Both the position numbers and the translations under genes were made by a program. Below the pieces are notes generated by a model. That model saw only the letters and a program-made list of their open reading frames with translations, was not told where the DNA came from and ran no database searches. A DNA stretch of 64,000 nucleotides. Source: Rhodopseudomonas sp. AAP120. Its GTDB lineage: Bacteria; Pseudomonadota; Alphaproteobacteria; Rhizobiales; Xanthobacteraceae. The stretch's first letter is position 1, and each line of letters starts with the position of its first letter. The DNA is taken from positions 46,568 through 110,567 of the forward strand of contig NZ_LJIC01000059.1 of NCBI RefSeq assembly GCF_001295845.1, read 5' to 3'. Of this stretch, positions 1-9,379 are shown in pieces.

Positions 1-235
1 CTCCGGCGTGATCGCGCTGATCGCCAAGAGCGAGGACGGCAAAGGCTCGGTCGTGGTCGGCGTCACGCCCGACCTGGTCGCGCGGTTCTCCGCGGTCGAT
101 CTGGTGCGCAAGGCGTCCGAAGTGCTCGGCGGCAAGGGCGGCGGCGGCAAGCCCGACATGGCGCAGGCCGGCGGCCCCGACGGCAGCAAGGCCGACGCCG
201 CGCTGGAAGCGATCGCCGCCGCGATCGGCGGATAG
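1..235 (+). CDS. alaS: Alanine--tRNA ligase, C-terminal fragment (gene starts before the window)
   Basis: About 78 codons of the 3' end are present, read in frame from base 2 to a TAG stop. The peptide has a DHHA1-type C-terminal end: a hydrophobic strand with VVVGVTPDL, then a glycine-rich loop ([16 protein letters not shown]) and a short amphipathic tail. This matches the C-terminal domain of AlaRS, which helps bind tRNA-Ala; the catalytic and editing domains lie upstream of the window. The next gene starts one base after the stop (TAGc-ATG), so the two are probably co-transcribed. The family call rests on this short tail only. Confidence 0.85.
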   Translation, partial: SGVIALIAKSEDGKGSVVVGVTPDLVARFSAVDLVRKASEVLGGKGGGGKPDMAQAGGPDGSKADAALEAIAAAIGG

Positions 236-236
236 C

Positions 237-1067
237 ATGAACGACACAGTGGCGTGGCGGGTCGAACAGGCCTGCCTCGATGCCTGGCCGGCGCTGCGGA
301 GCGCGATGCGCGGCGACTGGCTGCTGCGATTCGGAGAGGGCGTCTCCCGCCGCGCCAACTCGGTCAACCCGCTGCACGACCGCGCCACGTCGATTGCCGA
401 GCACCTTGATAGTTTCGCGGCGCTGTATCGACACCACGGCCAGCCGCTGATCGTGCGCGTGCCGACGCTGCTCGCCGGCGCCGCGCAGATCGAGCGCGAA
501 CTCGATCAGCACGGTTTCGGCCGCGAAGGCGAGACCTGCACGCTGCTGCGGGATTTCGGCGGCGAGCGGTTCGTCGAGCATGCGTCCGCGGCGGCTGCGC
601 GCGCCGTCGATGCGTCTGATCGAGGTAAGCCTGCAGCTGATCCATCCGTTGCCGCGCCCGACATCACCATCGTCCCGCGCGCCGATGCTGACTGGCTCGC
701 CGCGATCGCGCGGCTGCAGGCACAGACGCCGTCGCATGCGGCGGTGTATGCCCGGGTGGTCGCCGCGATTGCCTTGCCGACCGGCTTCGCCGCGCTTCGC
801 AAAGACGGCCGCATCGTCGCCACCGCCTATGGCGTGCTGCACGGCGACCTGCTGGTGATCGAGTCGGTCGTGGTCGACGAAGCGTTGCGCGGGCAAGGTC
901 TCGGCCGCCGCCTGATGCATGCACTGTTCGCTTGGGCCGTTAGCCACGGCGCCAAAGCCTCCTGCCTGCAAGTCGTCGCCGACAACACCGCCGGCCGCGC
1001 CCTCTACGCCAGCCTCGGCTTCGACCAGGAACTCTACCGCTACCACTACCGCCGCGCTTCCAACTAA
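237..1067 (+). CDS. GNAT family N-acetyltransferase
   Basis: 276 residues. The C-terminal half is a GNAT fold: an acetyl-CoA binding motif A with RGQGLGRRL at about residues 217-226, followed by the usual helix and a C-terminal strand with ADNTAGRALYASLGF. The N-terminal half (WLLRFGEGVSRRANSVNPL at about 28-46) is the type seen in two-part GNAT proteins with a degenerate first domain. It acetylates an unknown amine substrate. It follows alaS with one base between stop and start, so translational coupling is likely. The substrate cannot be read from sequence. Confidence 0.85.
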   Translation: MNDTVAWRVEQACLDAWPALRSAMRGDWLLRFGEGVSRRANSVNPLHDRATSIAEHLDSFAALYRHHGQPLIVRVPTLLAGAAQIERELDQHGFGREGETCTLLRDFGGERFVEHASAAAARAVDASDRGKPAADPSVAAPDITIVPRADADWLAAIARLQAQTPSHAAVYARVVAAIALPTGFAALRKDGRIVATAYGVLHGDLLVIESVVVDEALRGQGLGRRLMHALFAWAVSHGAKASCLQVVADNTAGRALYASLGFDQELYRYHYRRASN

Positions 1068-1081
1068 CAACCTCTCCCCGG

Positions 1082-1195
1082 GTCATTCCGGGGCACGCAG
1101 CGAAGCTGCGTGAACCCGGAATCTCGAGGTTGTGACGAAGACCTGCTCAACACCTGCGAGATTCCGGATCGCCGCTGCGCGGCGTCCGGAATGAC
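1082..1195. repeat. Intergenic palindromic repeat, family R1
   Basis: The copy starts with GTCATTCCGGGG and closes with CCGGAATGAC, with an internal small hairpin (GCAGCGAAGCTGC). The same outer arms recur at about 23096, 24644, 31266, 39560 and 46113. It lies between two convergent genes (GNAT and the permease). Confidence 0.8.
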
Positions 1196-1241
1196 GGTGC
1201 TTGGGGCGAGCGAGCTGACGACGCGGACGGGCTGCGCCGCC

Positions 1242-3203
1242 TCACACCGCCACGCTGGACAGCGGCTGCTCAACTGTCTGCGGCGGCGGGGCGGCGGTGG
1301 CTTCGTCGAGGCAGTAGGCGACGGCATCGCGTAGGCTGGTGACGATCGTGTCTGCCTGAACGGAGCCCTGGCCGTCGGGGGTCGTCGCGCCCGTCGCCGA
1401 TAGCAGCGCCACCATGATCTTCGCCCGCGGCGCCTTGCGGCGCAGGCGGCGTACCGCGTAGCGGATATGCGTGCTGTTCGGGACTTCCAGATACGTCAGG
1501 CACACCAGCGCGACGTCCGAGGTGTCGAGGCCGAAGATGTTCTTGGTCGCCAGCGCGCCGGGCGGCTCGGCCCGGGCGCCGAGGCCGTGCACGCGGCACA
1601 GATGCGACAGCATCAACGCCGCGGCTTCGTCGAGCTCGCTGCGGCCGCCGATACACAGCACCGGCGCTGCGCTCTGCCAGTGCGGCTCCAACTCGGCCGG
1701 AGTCAGCGTCGGCAGCCCATCATGAGCATGCGCCGTGGGCGTTTCGTCCACAGCCGCGGCTGCTTCGGCGTCTTCGGTAGTCTCTTCGCCGTCCGCCTCC
1801 TGCTCGACCTCGTCGGTGAGATCCTCTGTGAACTCCAGCACCGTGTCCTTGATCCGCGCCAGCCGCACCGCGTCGAGCGCACCGCGTTCGAGATCCGCCT
1901 GAGCCAGCTGCAGGCCCTTCATCGCGACGTCGTCGTAGTAGGACGACAGCGAGCGCTCCTTCAGAAATTGCTCGGCCTTCTCGGCGGCCTCGGTCGGGTC
2001 GCCGGCCAGCATCCGCTGATAGAAGATCTCCGGCGGCGACAGCGCCGGCCGGTCGCCGAACATCACGTCGAGAAACGCCAGCCGCTCGACGTGGCGGCCG
2101 AGCACGACCAGGCACACCGTCAGCGGCGTCGCCAGCACCAGGCCGATCGGTCCCCACAGCGCGGTCCAGAACGTCGCCGAAATCACCACCGCCACCGGCG
2201 ACAGGCCGGTGGTGCGGCCGTACACCCAGGGTTCGACCACATGGGCGATCGCCGGCTCGATGACGAAGAACAACACGGCCGTCCAGATCAGCATCGACCA
2301 GCCCGGATCCACCGCCACCGCCAGCGTCAGCGGAAACGCCGCCGCGATGATCGAGCCGATATACGGCACGAAGCGCAGCACCGCGGCGAGGATGCCCCAC
2401 AGCGCGGGGCTCGGCACGCCGATGATCCACAGGCCGGCGCCGATCAGCACACCAAAGAAGGAATTGAGCAGCAACTGATTGAGGAACAGCCGGCTCAGCC
2501 GGCCCGCCGCATCGTCCAGCGCCGCGGTGGTGCGCTGCAGATCGTGTGTGCCGGCGAGGCGGATCAGCCGATTCCGCAGATCTTCCTTCTGCAGCAGAAT
2601 GAAGATCACGAAGATCACGATGATGCCGGTCATCGCCAGCGGCGAGATCAGCGGCGCGATCAGCGAGCGCAGATTGGCCAGCGTCCCCGGATCGGGCTGC
2701 AACACCTCGACCGGGACGGGCGCAACCGGACGGCCGGATGAGGTCGTCGGCGATGCATTGTTCAGCGACGGCGCCGCGTTGTTCGGCCTGTTCAGTTCCT
2801 TGCTGAGATCCTGCAGCATGCCCTCGGCGCGCTCCAGCGTCGAGGAGCCGCCGGTGACGCCGCGCAGCGAGGTGATCTTGCCCTGGATCGTGGACTGATA
2901 CTGCGGCAGGTCGCTGGCGAGCCGCGACAGCTGCGTGGCGATCAGGCTGCCCAGCGCGAAGATCACCGCAAACGCGAGCAGCACCGAGACGATCGCCGCC
3001 ACGGCCCGCGGCACCCGGATCGCCTGCAGCAGATTGACCGGCCGCGCCAGCACGAAGCTGAGCAGGATCGCCAGCGCCACCGGCACGAATACCTCGCGCC
3101 CGACATACAGCGCCGAAATGATGATCACCGCCAGGATCGTGACGGCGCAGGCGCCGACCAGGCCGGCGACGTCTTCCAGGCTTTGAGCTTTCCCCAGCTT
3201 CAT
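1242..3203 (-). CDS. AI-2E/PerM family transporter with a C-terminal cytoplasmic domain
   Basis: 653 residues from the ATG at 3203 (MKLGKAQSLED); an upstream in-frame extension has no good start, so this start is preferred. About eight hydrophobic segments occur in the first 400 residues, with an extracytoplasmic stretch after the third segment, as in AI-2E/PerM (UPF0118) exporters, whose usual length is 340-380 residues. Here the protein goes on for some 250 residues more: a helical region, a very acidic linker, and a predicted alpha/beta domain starting near VLCIGGRSELDEAAALML. The function of PerM proteins is often unknown (signal or ion export). The substrate is not inferable. Confidence 0.82.
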   Translation of the reverse strand: MKLGKAQSLEDVAGLVGACAVTILAVIIISALYVGREVFVPVALAILLSFVLARPVNLLQAIRVPRAVAAIVSVLLAFAVIFALGSLIATQLSRLASDLPQYQSTIQGKITSLRGVTGGSSTLERAEGMLQDLSKELNRPNNAAPSLNNASPTTSSGRPVAPVPVEVLQPDPGTLANLRSLIAPLISPLAMTGIIVIFVIFILLQKEDLRNRLIRLAGTHDLQRTTAALDDAAGRLSRLFLNQLLLNSFFGVLIGAGLWIIGVPSPALWGILAAVLRFVPYIGSIIAAAFPLTLAVAVDPGWSMLIWTAVLFFVIEPAIAHVVEPWVYGRTTGLSPVAVVISATFWTALWGPIGLVLATPLTVCLVVLGRHVERLAFLDVMFGDRPALSPPEIFYQRMLAGDPTEAAEKAEQFLKERSLSSYYDDVAMKGLQLAQADLERGALDAVRLARIKDTVLEFTEDLTDEVEQEADGEETTEDAEAAAAVDETPTAHAHDGLPTLTPAELEPHWQSAAPVLCIGGRSELDEAAALMLSHLCRVHGLGARAEPPGALATKNIFGLDTSDVALVCLTYLEVPNSTHIRYAVRRLRRKAPRAKIMVALLSATGATTPDGQGSVQADTIVTSLRDAVAYCLDEATAAPPPQTVEQPLSSVAV

Positions 3204-3575
3204 CCGTTCGACGCCTTCGATGACGTTGATGATCGGACGATGCGCCGACCCCGCAGCCAGCCGCCTCGAACCAGACAGCAGGCCGCACCGATCGATAAGT
3301 AAGCTCGTGAAACTCAGTTCCGTGCCTCGCCCGCGCCCGGGCGATGCCGCTGCCTCTCCGCGAGTCATTCCGGGCGCGCAGCGCAATTGCGTGAACCGGA
3401 ATACCGGAATTGTTACGAGGACCGTGCCGCCGATAGCGAAATTGCCGGGGCCGATAGCACGCCTCCGGTCATTCCGGTGCGCTCGCGCGGCCCGCGAAGC
3501 CGCACTCCGTTCGCCGCTAAATCAATGACTTCCGCACCGATTCAAACGCCGTCGATGGCTTGCTCGTTCGGGTTG

Positions 3576-3590
3576 TTAGATCCGATCTAA
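3576..3590. promoter_or_regulatory. Perfect inverted repeat TTAGATC-C-GATCTAA upstream of a TonB receptor
   Basis: A 7-1-7 palindrome about 105 bases before the receptor start at 3695. A position like this in front of an iron-uptake gene suggests an operator for an iron regulator (Fur, Irr or RirA type in alphaproteobacteria), but it does not match a classical Fur box closely, so the regulator is unknown. Confidence 0.45.
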
Positions 3591-3662
3591 GTCTGAAGGT
3601 AGAGGTATTCCATTCCCACTCGGGTTCCGGGCATACGGAACTCTGGATATACCCCGTTGAGT

Positions 3663-3680
3663 AGGTCGACACGTCGACCT
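3663..3680 (+). promoter_or_regulatory. Perfect inverted repeat AGGTCGAC-AC-GTCGACCT just before the receptor start
   Basis: An 8-2-8 palindrome ending 14 bases before the ATG at 3695 and directly before the G-rich ribosome binding region (GGTGGGGG). It could be an operator or, in mRNA, a hairpin next to the ribosome binding site. Confidence 0.45.
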
Positions 3681-3694
3681 GGTGGGGGCGGCCT

Positions 3695-6004
3695 ATGACA
3701 ACAACACGCCATGCGATGACGCGTGCTGCGATTTCCTGTGCCGCAGGCACGATGATTGTCGTCCTGATGGACGTCTCTCCCGCCTTGCCACAAGGCACCG
3801 CAACGCCGCTTCCATCCGTCACCGTTGACGCGCCGCAGCAGGCACGTCGAGCGACGTCCGCCTCGCGCGGTCGTAGCAGTTCGTCGACGTTGCGGCGCAT
3901 CGTGCGCGCACGCCAGCCGTCCAACCAGCTGCCGCAAGCTACGCGCGCGGCGACTGCTGCGCGCGAGACTGCCTGGGGACATGTCGACGGCATTGTCGCG
4001 ACCCGCAGCGGCACCGGCACCAAGACCGATACGCCGTTGATCGAGACGCCGCAGTCGATATCCGTCGTGACGCAGGATCAGATCCAGGCGCAGGCGTTCC
4101 AGAGCGCGGGGCAGGCGGTCCGGTATCTGCCGGGAGTGCGCAGCGAAGTCACCGGCGCCGATGCTCGCTTCGATGCGGTATATATTAGAGGCTTCCTCGG
4201 TGATCAGTATCTCGACGGCTTGCGGCTGCTGAATTTCGGGATCTACAACTACACCATCGTCGAGCCGTTCAATCTGGAGCGGATCGAAGTGTTGCGCGGT
4301 CCAGCCTCGATTCTGTACGGGCAGGCGTCACCCGGCGGCATCGTCAATATGGTCAGCAAACGACCGAGCTTCGAGCCCTATCACGAGATGTTCGTGTCGA
4401 CCGGCACGCGCGGCCGGATTCAGAGTGGCGTCGATCTCAGCGGCCCGCTGGACAGTAACAAGGAGCTTGCCTATCGGCTGACCGCGTCCGGCTTCGATGT
4501 CGGCAGCCAGGTCGACTACCAGGGCTATCAGCGCGTCTCGATCGCACCGTCCTTGACCTGGCGGCCGACCAACGACACCACGCTCACCGTCCTCGGCACC
4601 TATCAGCGCGATCCGAAGGCCGGCTTCTACAACCAGATTTCGCCCTACGGCATCGGCACGATCTTCCCCTATAAGGGGCAGACGATCCCGACCAGCTTCT
4701 TCTCCGGTGAACCCGGTTTCGATCACACCTCGCGCAGCTACGGTTCGATCGGCTATTTGCTGGAGCACAATGTCGGAGCGGGACTGACGCTGCGCCAGAA
4801 CCTGCGCTACATGGACAGCGACACCGACGTTGCGGTGACATCGCCGAATTTTTCGACCGATCCGACCAAGCTGACGCGCGGTGCCTATACCACGCAGGAG
4901 TACATCAAGTCGTTCTCCGTCGATACGCAGGCCGAGGGCAGATTCCGGATCGGATCTTTCGAGCACACCACGCTGTTCGGCATCGATTATCGCAACGCCT
5001 CCGATAAGGCTTACAACGGCACCGGAACGGCGACGACGATCAATGCCTTCGCGCCCGTCTACGGCACCATTCCGGTCGTCAACCCGGTCTCCGCGAACGG
5101 CCAGAACGTCCAACAGCTCGGCGTCTACGCGCAGGATCAGATCAAGTTCGACAACTGGGTTGCACTGCTCGGCATTCGCCGCGATCAGGCGGACTCGCAG
5201 ACAAAGAATCTGTTCACCGGCATCCAGACCAGCGATAAGTCCGACGCCGCCATCACTAAGCGCGGCGCGTTGCTTTACAAATTCGACAACGGCGTATCGC
5301 CCTATGTGCAATATACCGAGTCGTTCCAACCCACGGTCGGAACCGACTTCTTCGGCAATTCCTTCGTCCCCACCCGGGGGCAGCAATACGAAGGCGGCAT
5401 CAAATATCAGCCGAATCCGAAGGCGCTCTACACGCTGGCCTATTTCGATCTGACCCAGCAGAATGTGCTGACGTCTGATCCTGACCCGACGCATGTCGGC
5501 AAGAACGTGCAGACCGGCGAGATCCGCTCGCGCGGCGTCGAGGTCGAGGCCAAGGCCGAAGTGAACGCCAACCTCACCGCGCTGGCGTCCTACACCTATC
5601 TGGATCTCACCGTCACCAAGTCCAACAATGCGGCGCAGCTCGGCAAGCGTCCGATTGGCATGCCCACCCATTCCGCGAGCGCCTGGGCGGACTATACCTT
5701 CCACAGCGGCCCGCTGGACGGCTTCGGCGTCGCGGGCGGCGTGCGCTACATCGGAGAGAGCGCCGGCACCATCTCGAACTATCTGCCGAACTCCACGACG
5801 CCGTTCAACGTGCCGGCGGTGACGCTGGTCGACGCGGCGATCCACTACGACCTGAGCGCGCTCGGCAAGCAGTTCACCGGGATGAAGCTGTCGGTCAACG
5901 CCACCAATCTGTTCGACAAAGTCTATGTCGGCATCTGCCAGGATTTCGGCTGCTATTACGGCCTGCGTCGCGAAGTGATCGCGACCCTGCGCTATCGGTG
6001 GTGA
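3695..6004 (+). CDS. TonB-dependent siderophore receptor (outer membrane)
   Basis: 769 residues. An N-terminal signal-like segment (about 8-32) is followed by a Ser/Arg-rich spacer containing a possible TonB box (LPSVTVDAP). The plug begins near residue 105 with GTKTDTPLIETPQSISVVTQ, typical of TonB-siderophore receptors, and contains RGPASILYGQASPGGIVN at about 200-218. The rest is a beta-barrel rich in aromatic strands ending in LRYRW, the usual C-terminal aromatic for outer membrane insertion. No extra N-terminal signalling domain is seen. The PepSY gene starts eight bases after the stop, so they form an iron uptake operon. The ferric siderophore is unknown. Confidence 0.93.
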   Translation: MTTTRHAMTRAAISCAAGTMIVVLMDVSPALPQGTATPLPSVTVDAPQQARRATSASRGRSSSSTLRRIVRARQPSNQLPQATRAATAARETAWGHVDGIVATRSGTGTKTDTPLIETPQSISVVTQDQIQAQAFQSAGQAVRYLPGVRSEVTGADARFDAVYIRGFLGDQYLDGLRLLNFGIYNYTIVEPFNLERIEVLRGPASILYGQASPGGIVNMVSKRPSFEPYHEMFVSTGTRGRIQSGVDLSGPLDSNKELAYRLTASGFDVGSQVDYQGYQRVSIAPSLTWRPTNDTTLTVLGTYQRDPKAGFYNQISPYGIGTIFPYKGQTIPTSFFSGEPGFDHTSRSYGSIGYLLEHNVGAGLTLRQNLRYMDSDTDVAVTSPNFSTDPTKLTRGAYTTQEYIKSFSVDTQAEGRFRIGSFEHTTLFGIDYRNASDKAYNGTGTATTINAFAPVYGTIPVVNPVSANGQNVQQLGVYAQDQIKFDNWVALLGIRRDQADSQTKNLFTGIQTSDKSDAAITKRGALLYKFDNGVSPYVQYTESFQPTVGTDFFGNSFVPTRGQQYEGGIKYQPNPKALYTLAYFDLTQQNVLTSDPDPTHVGKNVQTGEIRSRGVEVEAKAEVNANLTALASYTYLDLTVTKSNNAAQLGKRPIGMPTHSASAWADYTFHSGPLDGFGVAGGVRYIGESAGTISNYLPNSTTPFNVPAVTLVDAAIHYDLSALGKQFTGMKLSVNATNLFDKVYVGICQDFGCYYGLRREVIATLRYRW

Positions 6005-6011
6005 ACCAGGC

Positions 6012-7223
6012 GTGAGGACCGGAGCGGTGAGGCGGGCTACCCTGCTGAAATGGCTGTGGATACACAAATGGAGCAGCCTGATCTGCACCGTGTTTCTGCT
6101 GCTGATCTGCGTCACCGGGCTGCCGCTGGTCTTTGAAGACGAAATCGCCGATCTGTTCGACGACGCGCTCCCTTACGCTGCCATGCCGTCGGACGCGGCC
6201 CGCGTCGATCTCGATCGGCTGATCGCGAAAAGCCGGGCCGCCTATCCGGACCAGACTGTGATGTTCGCGGTCGTCGGCGACGACGAGCCGAAAGTCGTGG
6301 TGTCGCTGGCGCCGTCGTGGGCGGCGTTTCAGGCCGACCGGCGGTCCATGCGTCAGATCCGGTTCGACGCGCGCACGGGAGACGTGCTCAAGAACGGGGC
6401 GCCCCTCGATGGGCGAGCAGCGTCGGTCATGAACGTGGTGCGGCAGCTCCACGTGGATCTGTTCGCGGGACTGCCGGGAGAACTGTTTCTGGGCGCGATG
6501 GGGCTGCTGTTCGTCGTCGCGATCGTCTCAGGCGCGGTGGTCTACGGCCCCTTCATGCGGCGACTGGAGTTCGCCACGATCCGGTCGGGGCGCTCGCGTC
6601 GGCTGAAATGGCTCGATCTGCACAATCTGCTCGGTGTCGTTCCGCTGGTGTGGCTGCTGGTGGTCGGTGTCACCGGCGTGATCAACGAACTGTCGAAGCC
6701 GATGTTCTCGTTGTGGCAAATGACGGAGGTGCGGGCCATGCTTGCTTCGTTCGCGGGATCGCCGATCCCGGCACAGCCGTCATCGCCCCGCGCCGCGCTC
6801 GAGGTCGCAGAAGCCGCAACGCCGGGGATGACTCCGGTCAGTGTCACATTTCCAGGATCGCCGTTCGGTTCGCCCTATCACTACATCGTCTGGACCAAGG
6901 GGCACGACCCGCTGACCTCACGGTTGTTCAAGCCGGTGCTGGTCGATGCGCGTAACGGCAAGCTGGCGGCGGTCGTGCAGATGCCGTGGTATCTGACCGC
7001 GCTACAGGTCTCGCGCCCATTGCATTTTGGTGATTACGGCGGGATGCCGCTGAAGATCATCTGGGCGCTGCTCGATTGCGTCACCATCGTGATACTCGGC
7101 AGCGGCTTGTATCTCTGGTGGGCGCGTCGCGGCGACTTCGCCGGCGCGGCCGGGATTGGTCCCGCCGCCGGCACAGCGGCCGCCGGCAGAGCGAATGTGC
7201 TGTCGCCGGGGCCCACCGAATGA
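6012..7223 (+). CDS. PepSY-associated TM protein (iron-uptake associated)
   Basis: 403 residues with a GTG start eight bases after the receptor stop. Four hydrophobic helices can be seen: about 18-38 (LICTVFLLLICVTGLPLVF), 159-182, 204-228 and 350-374. The HKW near residue 20 and the HNLLG near 205 are the conserved histidine positions of the PepSY_TM family. Such proteins sit in the inner membrane next to siderophore receptors and some act as ferric siderophore reductases; that role here is inferred from the neighbour. The C-terminal tail is Ala/Gly-rich. Confidence 0.88.
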   Translation: MRTGAVRRATLLKWLWIHKWSSLICTVFLLLICVTGLPLVFEDEIADLFDDALPYAAMPSDAARVDLDRLIAKSRAAYPDQTVMFAVVGDDEPKVVVSLAPSWAAFQADRRSMRQIRFDARTGDVLKNGAPLDGRAASVMNVVRQLHVDLFAGLPGELFLGAMGLLFVVAIVSGAVVYGPFMRRLEFATIRSGRSRRLKWLDLHNLLGVVPLVWLLVVGVTGVINELSKPMFSLWQMTEVRAMLASFAGSPIPAQPSSPRAALEVAEAATPGMTPVSVTFPGSPFGSPYHYIVWTKGHDPLTSRLFKPVLVDARNGKLAAVVQMPWYLTALQVSRPLHFGDYGGMPLKIIWALLDCVTIVILGSGLYLWWARRGDFAGAAGIGPAAGTAAAGRANVLSPGPTE

Positions 7224-7411
7224 GAGCGCAAACGCTGTTACGGATTTGGCGCTGGCCGCTCGCGCTCGCGGCTCTGATCGCGGCGGGGCTCGCGGCTGCG
7301 TTTCTCGGCAACGATGCGATCTGGCGGTCGTTGTCCTGGGCGGCGCTTGCCGTCCCGCTGATCACTATCGTGATCGCGCTGTCGCGTGGCGGCTTCGGCC
7401 GCGCCCGTTAA
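7220..7411 (+). CDS. Small two-helix membrane protein of the iron-uptake operon
   Basis: 63 residues from the ATG at 7220, overlapping the stop of the PepSY gene by four bases (ATGA), which implies coupled translation. The sequence is a short basic start (MRAQTLLRIWRW) and two hydrophobic helices (about 13-30 and 37-55) with a basic end. I do not recognise a named family, but small membrane proteins of this layout commonly follow PepSY genes. It overlaps the convergent antiporter gene by four bases at its 3' end. Confidence 0.7.
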   Translation: MRAQTLLRIWRWPLALAALIAAGLAAAFLGNDAIWRSLSWAALAVPLITIVIALSRGGFGRAR

Positions 7412-9186
7412 TCCACTGCCGCCACACCCTCACGCACCTGCTTCTTCCGGGTATCGCGTTCGTCGTGGATGATGGCGATCACCTTGCCGACCGGGGTGCC
7501 GAGGGTCTGCAGCACCGTGGAGGCGATTTCGAAGCTGGCTTCGAGGACTTCGCGGACGACGTCGGTAGCCCCGAGCTTGAACAGCCGGCGGGCGTGGTCG
7601 GCGTCACGGGCGCGGACGATCACCGGCAGATCCGGGCGCTCGGCGCGGGCGGCGGCGACGACGTGCTCGGCCGCGACCGCGTCGTGCATCGTCACCACCA
7701 GCGCCGGCGCTTCGGCGAGACCGCATTTGCGCAGGAAGGCGCGCTGCGTGGCGTCGCCATAGACCAGATTTTGGCCGGCGCGCCGCGCTCGCGCCACCGC
7801 CTCGGGATCGATCTCGATGCCGATGAACGGCTTGTCCTGCTTCTTCAGGATGTCGCCGAGAATGCGGCCGACGCGGCCGTAGCCGACGATGATGATGCGG
7901 CCCTCTTCGGCCGGGCCGGGGTCGGCATGGCCGTCGGCCAGGGCGGTGGCATTGCGCACCCGCGAGCTGGCTTTGCGGGACAGCCGCGCCAGATATGGCG
8001 TCAGCATCATCGTGCCGGACGATACCAGCAGCATGAACTGCTCGACCTCGTGAGTGACGAGCCCGCTCGAACTGGCGAGGCCGAGCACCAGGAAGGCGAA
8101 TTCGCCGCCGCCGGCGAGCAGCAGGCTGGCCTCCGCCACCACCGGCCGGGACAGGCCGAAGGCGCGCGTCAGGCCGGCGATCAGCACGGCTTTCAGCGCC
8201 ACCATGCCGAACACCGAAGCTGCCACCATGGCCGGATAGCGCGCGACTTCGGCGACATCGATCCGCATCCCGACCGAGATGAAGAACAGGCCGAGCAGCA
8301 TGCCCTTGAACGGCTCGATATCGACCTCGACCTGGCGGCGGAATTCGGTTTCGGCCAGCACCAGGCCGGCGAGGAACGCGCCGAGCGCCATCGACAGGCC
8401 GGCGACGTGAGTAAGCAGCGAGGTGCCGACGACGACGAACAGGATGGTGGCCATGAACAGTTCGCGGTTGCGGGTATGCGCCACCAGCCGGAACAGCCGG
8501 CGCAGCACGAGCCGGCCGAAGCCGACGATCAGCAGGATCGCCGCGACCGCCTGGATCAGCGCCATCGCCAGGCCGAACCACACCGAGGTCGTCGCGCCGG
8601 CCGCCTGCGCGGCGTCGCCGTGCGTCTGGCCCAGCACCACGATCAGAAACAGGATCGGCACCACGGCGAGATCCTGCGCCAGCAGCACCGCGAAGATGGC
8701 GCGGCCGGTCTGCGTCGCCAGCCGCTTCTGCTCGGCGAGCAGCTGCAGCACGATCGCGGTCGACGACAGCGCCAGGCAGGCGCCGATCACCAGGCTGGCC
8801 TCGACCGTGTTGCCGAACCCGATGGCGATGCCGGCGATCGCCGCAGTGGTCAGCACCACCTGCAGCATGCCGAGCCCGAACACCAGCCGGCGCATCGTCC
8901 ACAGCCGGTCGAACGACAATTCGAGCCCGATGGTGAACAGCAGGAAGGCGACGCCGAGTTCGGCGAGCCGGTCGACCGCATCCTGCGACGTAATCGTGAT
9001 CGCCTGCAGCCAGGGTACGCCGTCGCCGATGCGGCCGAGGCTGTAGGGGCCGAGCACGAGGCCGGCGACCAGGAAGCCGAGCACCGGGCTGATGCGCAGC
9101 CGCGCCATCAGCGGAATCACCACGCCGGCGGTCCCGAGAAACACCAGGGCTTCACGGTAGACGCCGATATCGCTTGCAGTTGTCAT
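7408..9186 (-). CDS. CPA2 (Kef-type) monovalent cation:proton antiporter with RCK/TrkA-N domain
   Basis: 592 residues. About twelve hydrophobic segments make up the first 390 residues, with family motifs such as PVLGFLVAGLVLGPYSLG near 33-50 and the LAQDLAVVPILF region. A cytoplasmic NAD-binding TrkA-N/RCK domain begins near residue 424 (IIIVGYGRVGRILGDIL). It likely exchanges K+ or Na+ for H+ and is gated by nucleotides or glutathione-like ligands as in KefB/KefC. The ion is not determinable. It stands alone on the minus strand, with 354 bases of gene-poor DNA upstream. Confidence 0.9.
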   Translation of the reverse strand: MTTASDIGVYREALVFLGTAGVVIPLMARLRISPVLGFLVAGLVLGPYSLGRIGDGVPWLQAITITSQDAVDRLAELGVAFLLFTIGLELSFDRLWTMRRLVFGLGMLQVVLTTAAIAGIAIGFGNTVEASLVIGACLALSSTAIVLQLLAEQKRLATQTGRAIFAVLLAQDLAVVPILFLIVVLGQTHGDAAQAAGATTSVWFGLAMALIQAVAAILLIVGFGRLVLRRLFRLVAHTRNRELFMATILFVVVGTSLLTHVAGLSMALGAFLAGLVLAETEFRRQVEVDIEPFKGMLLGLFFISVGMRIDVAEVARYPAMVAASVFGMVALKAVLIAGLTRAFGLSRPVVAEASLLLAGGGEFAFLVLGLASSSGLVTHEVEQFMLLVSSGTMMLTPYLARLSRKASSRVRNATALADGHADPGPAEEGRIIIVGYGRVGRILGDILKKQDKPFIGIEIDPEAVARARRAGQNLVYGDATQRAFLRKCGLAEAPALVVTMHDAVAAEHVVAAARAERPDLPVIVRARDADHARRLFKLGATDVVREVLEASFEIASTVLQTLGTPVGKVIAIIHDERDTRKKQVREGVAAVD

Positions 9187-9379
9187 TTTGATTCCAGATC
9201 ACGCGTCCGGCAGCCCCGCGCGGGTCTCGATCAAACTCCGGCCCGGCTGCGTCAAAACACCGCAATGCCCCGTCCCGCGTCGGCGGCCGGATCTTGCTCG
9301 GCGCGGAGCCCGCACGCGACGCGGCGATGAGTCGAAGCGCGGGTGGCACCTCGCGTCGTCATGTCGAAGATCGGTCGAT

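Larger units (their letters stand above)
3204..3694. other. Intergenic region with the promoter area of the TonB receptor gene
   Basis: About 490 bases between divergent genes. It holds partial R1 repeat arms (about 3364-3410 and 3469-3478) and two perfect inverted repeats listed separately. No open frame with family resemblance was seen on either strand. Confidence 0.6.

Noticed and set aside
4328..6115. A 595-codon minus-strand frame
   Set aside because: Antisense shadow of the TonB receptor, with no domain pattern.
7156..9330. A 724-codon open frame on the plus strand
   Set aside because: It lies opposite the well-supported Kef antiporter; its Gln/His/Arg-rich translation is typical of antisense frames in high-GC DNA.
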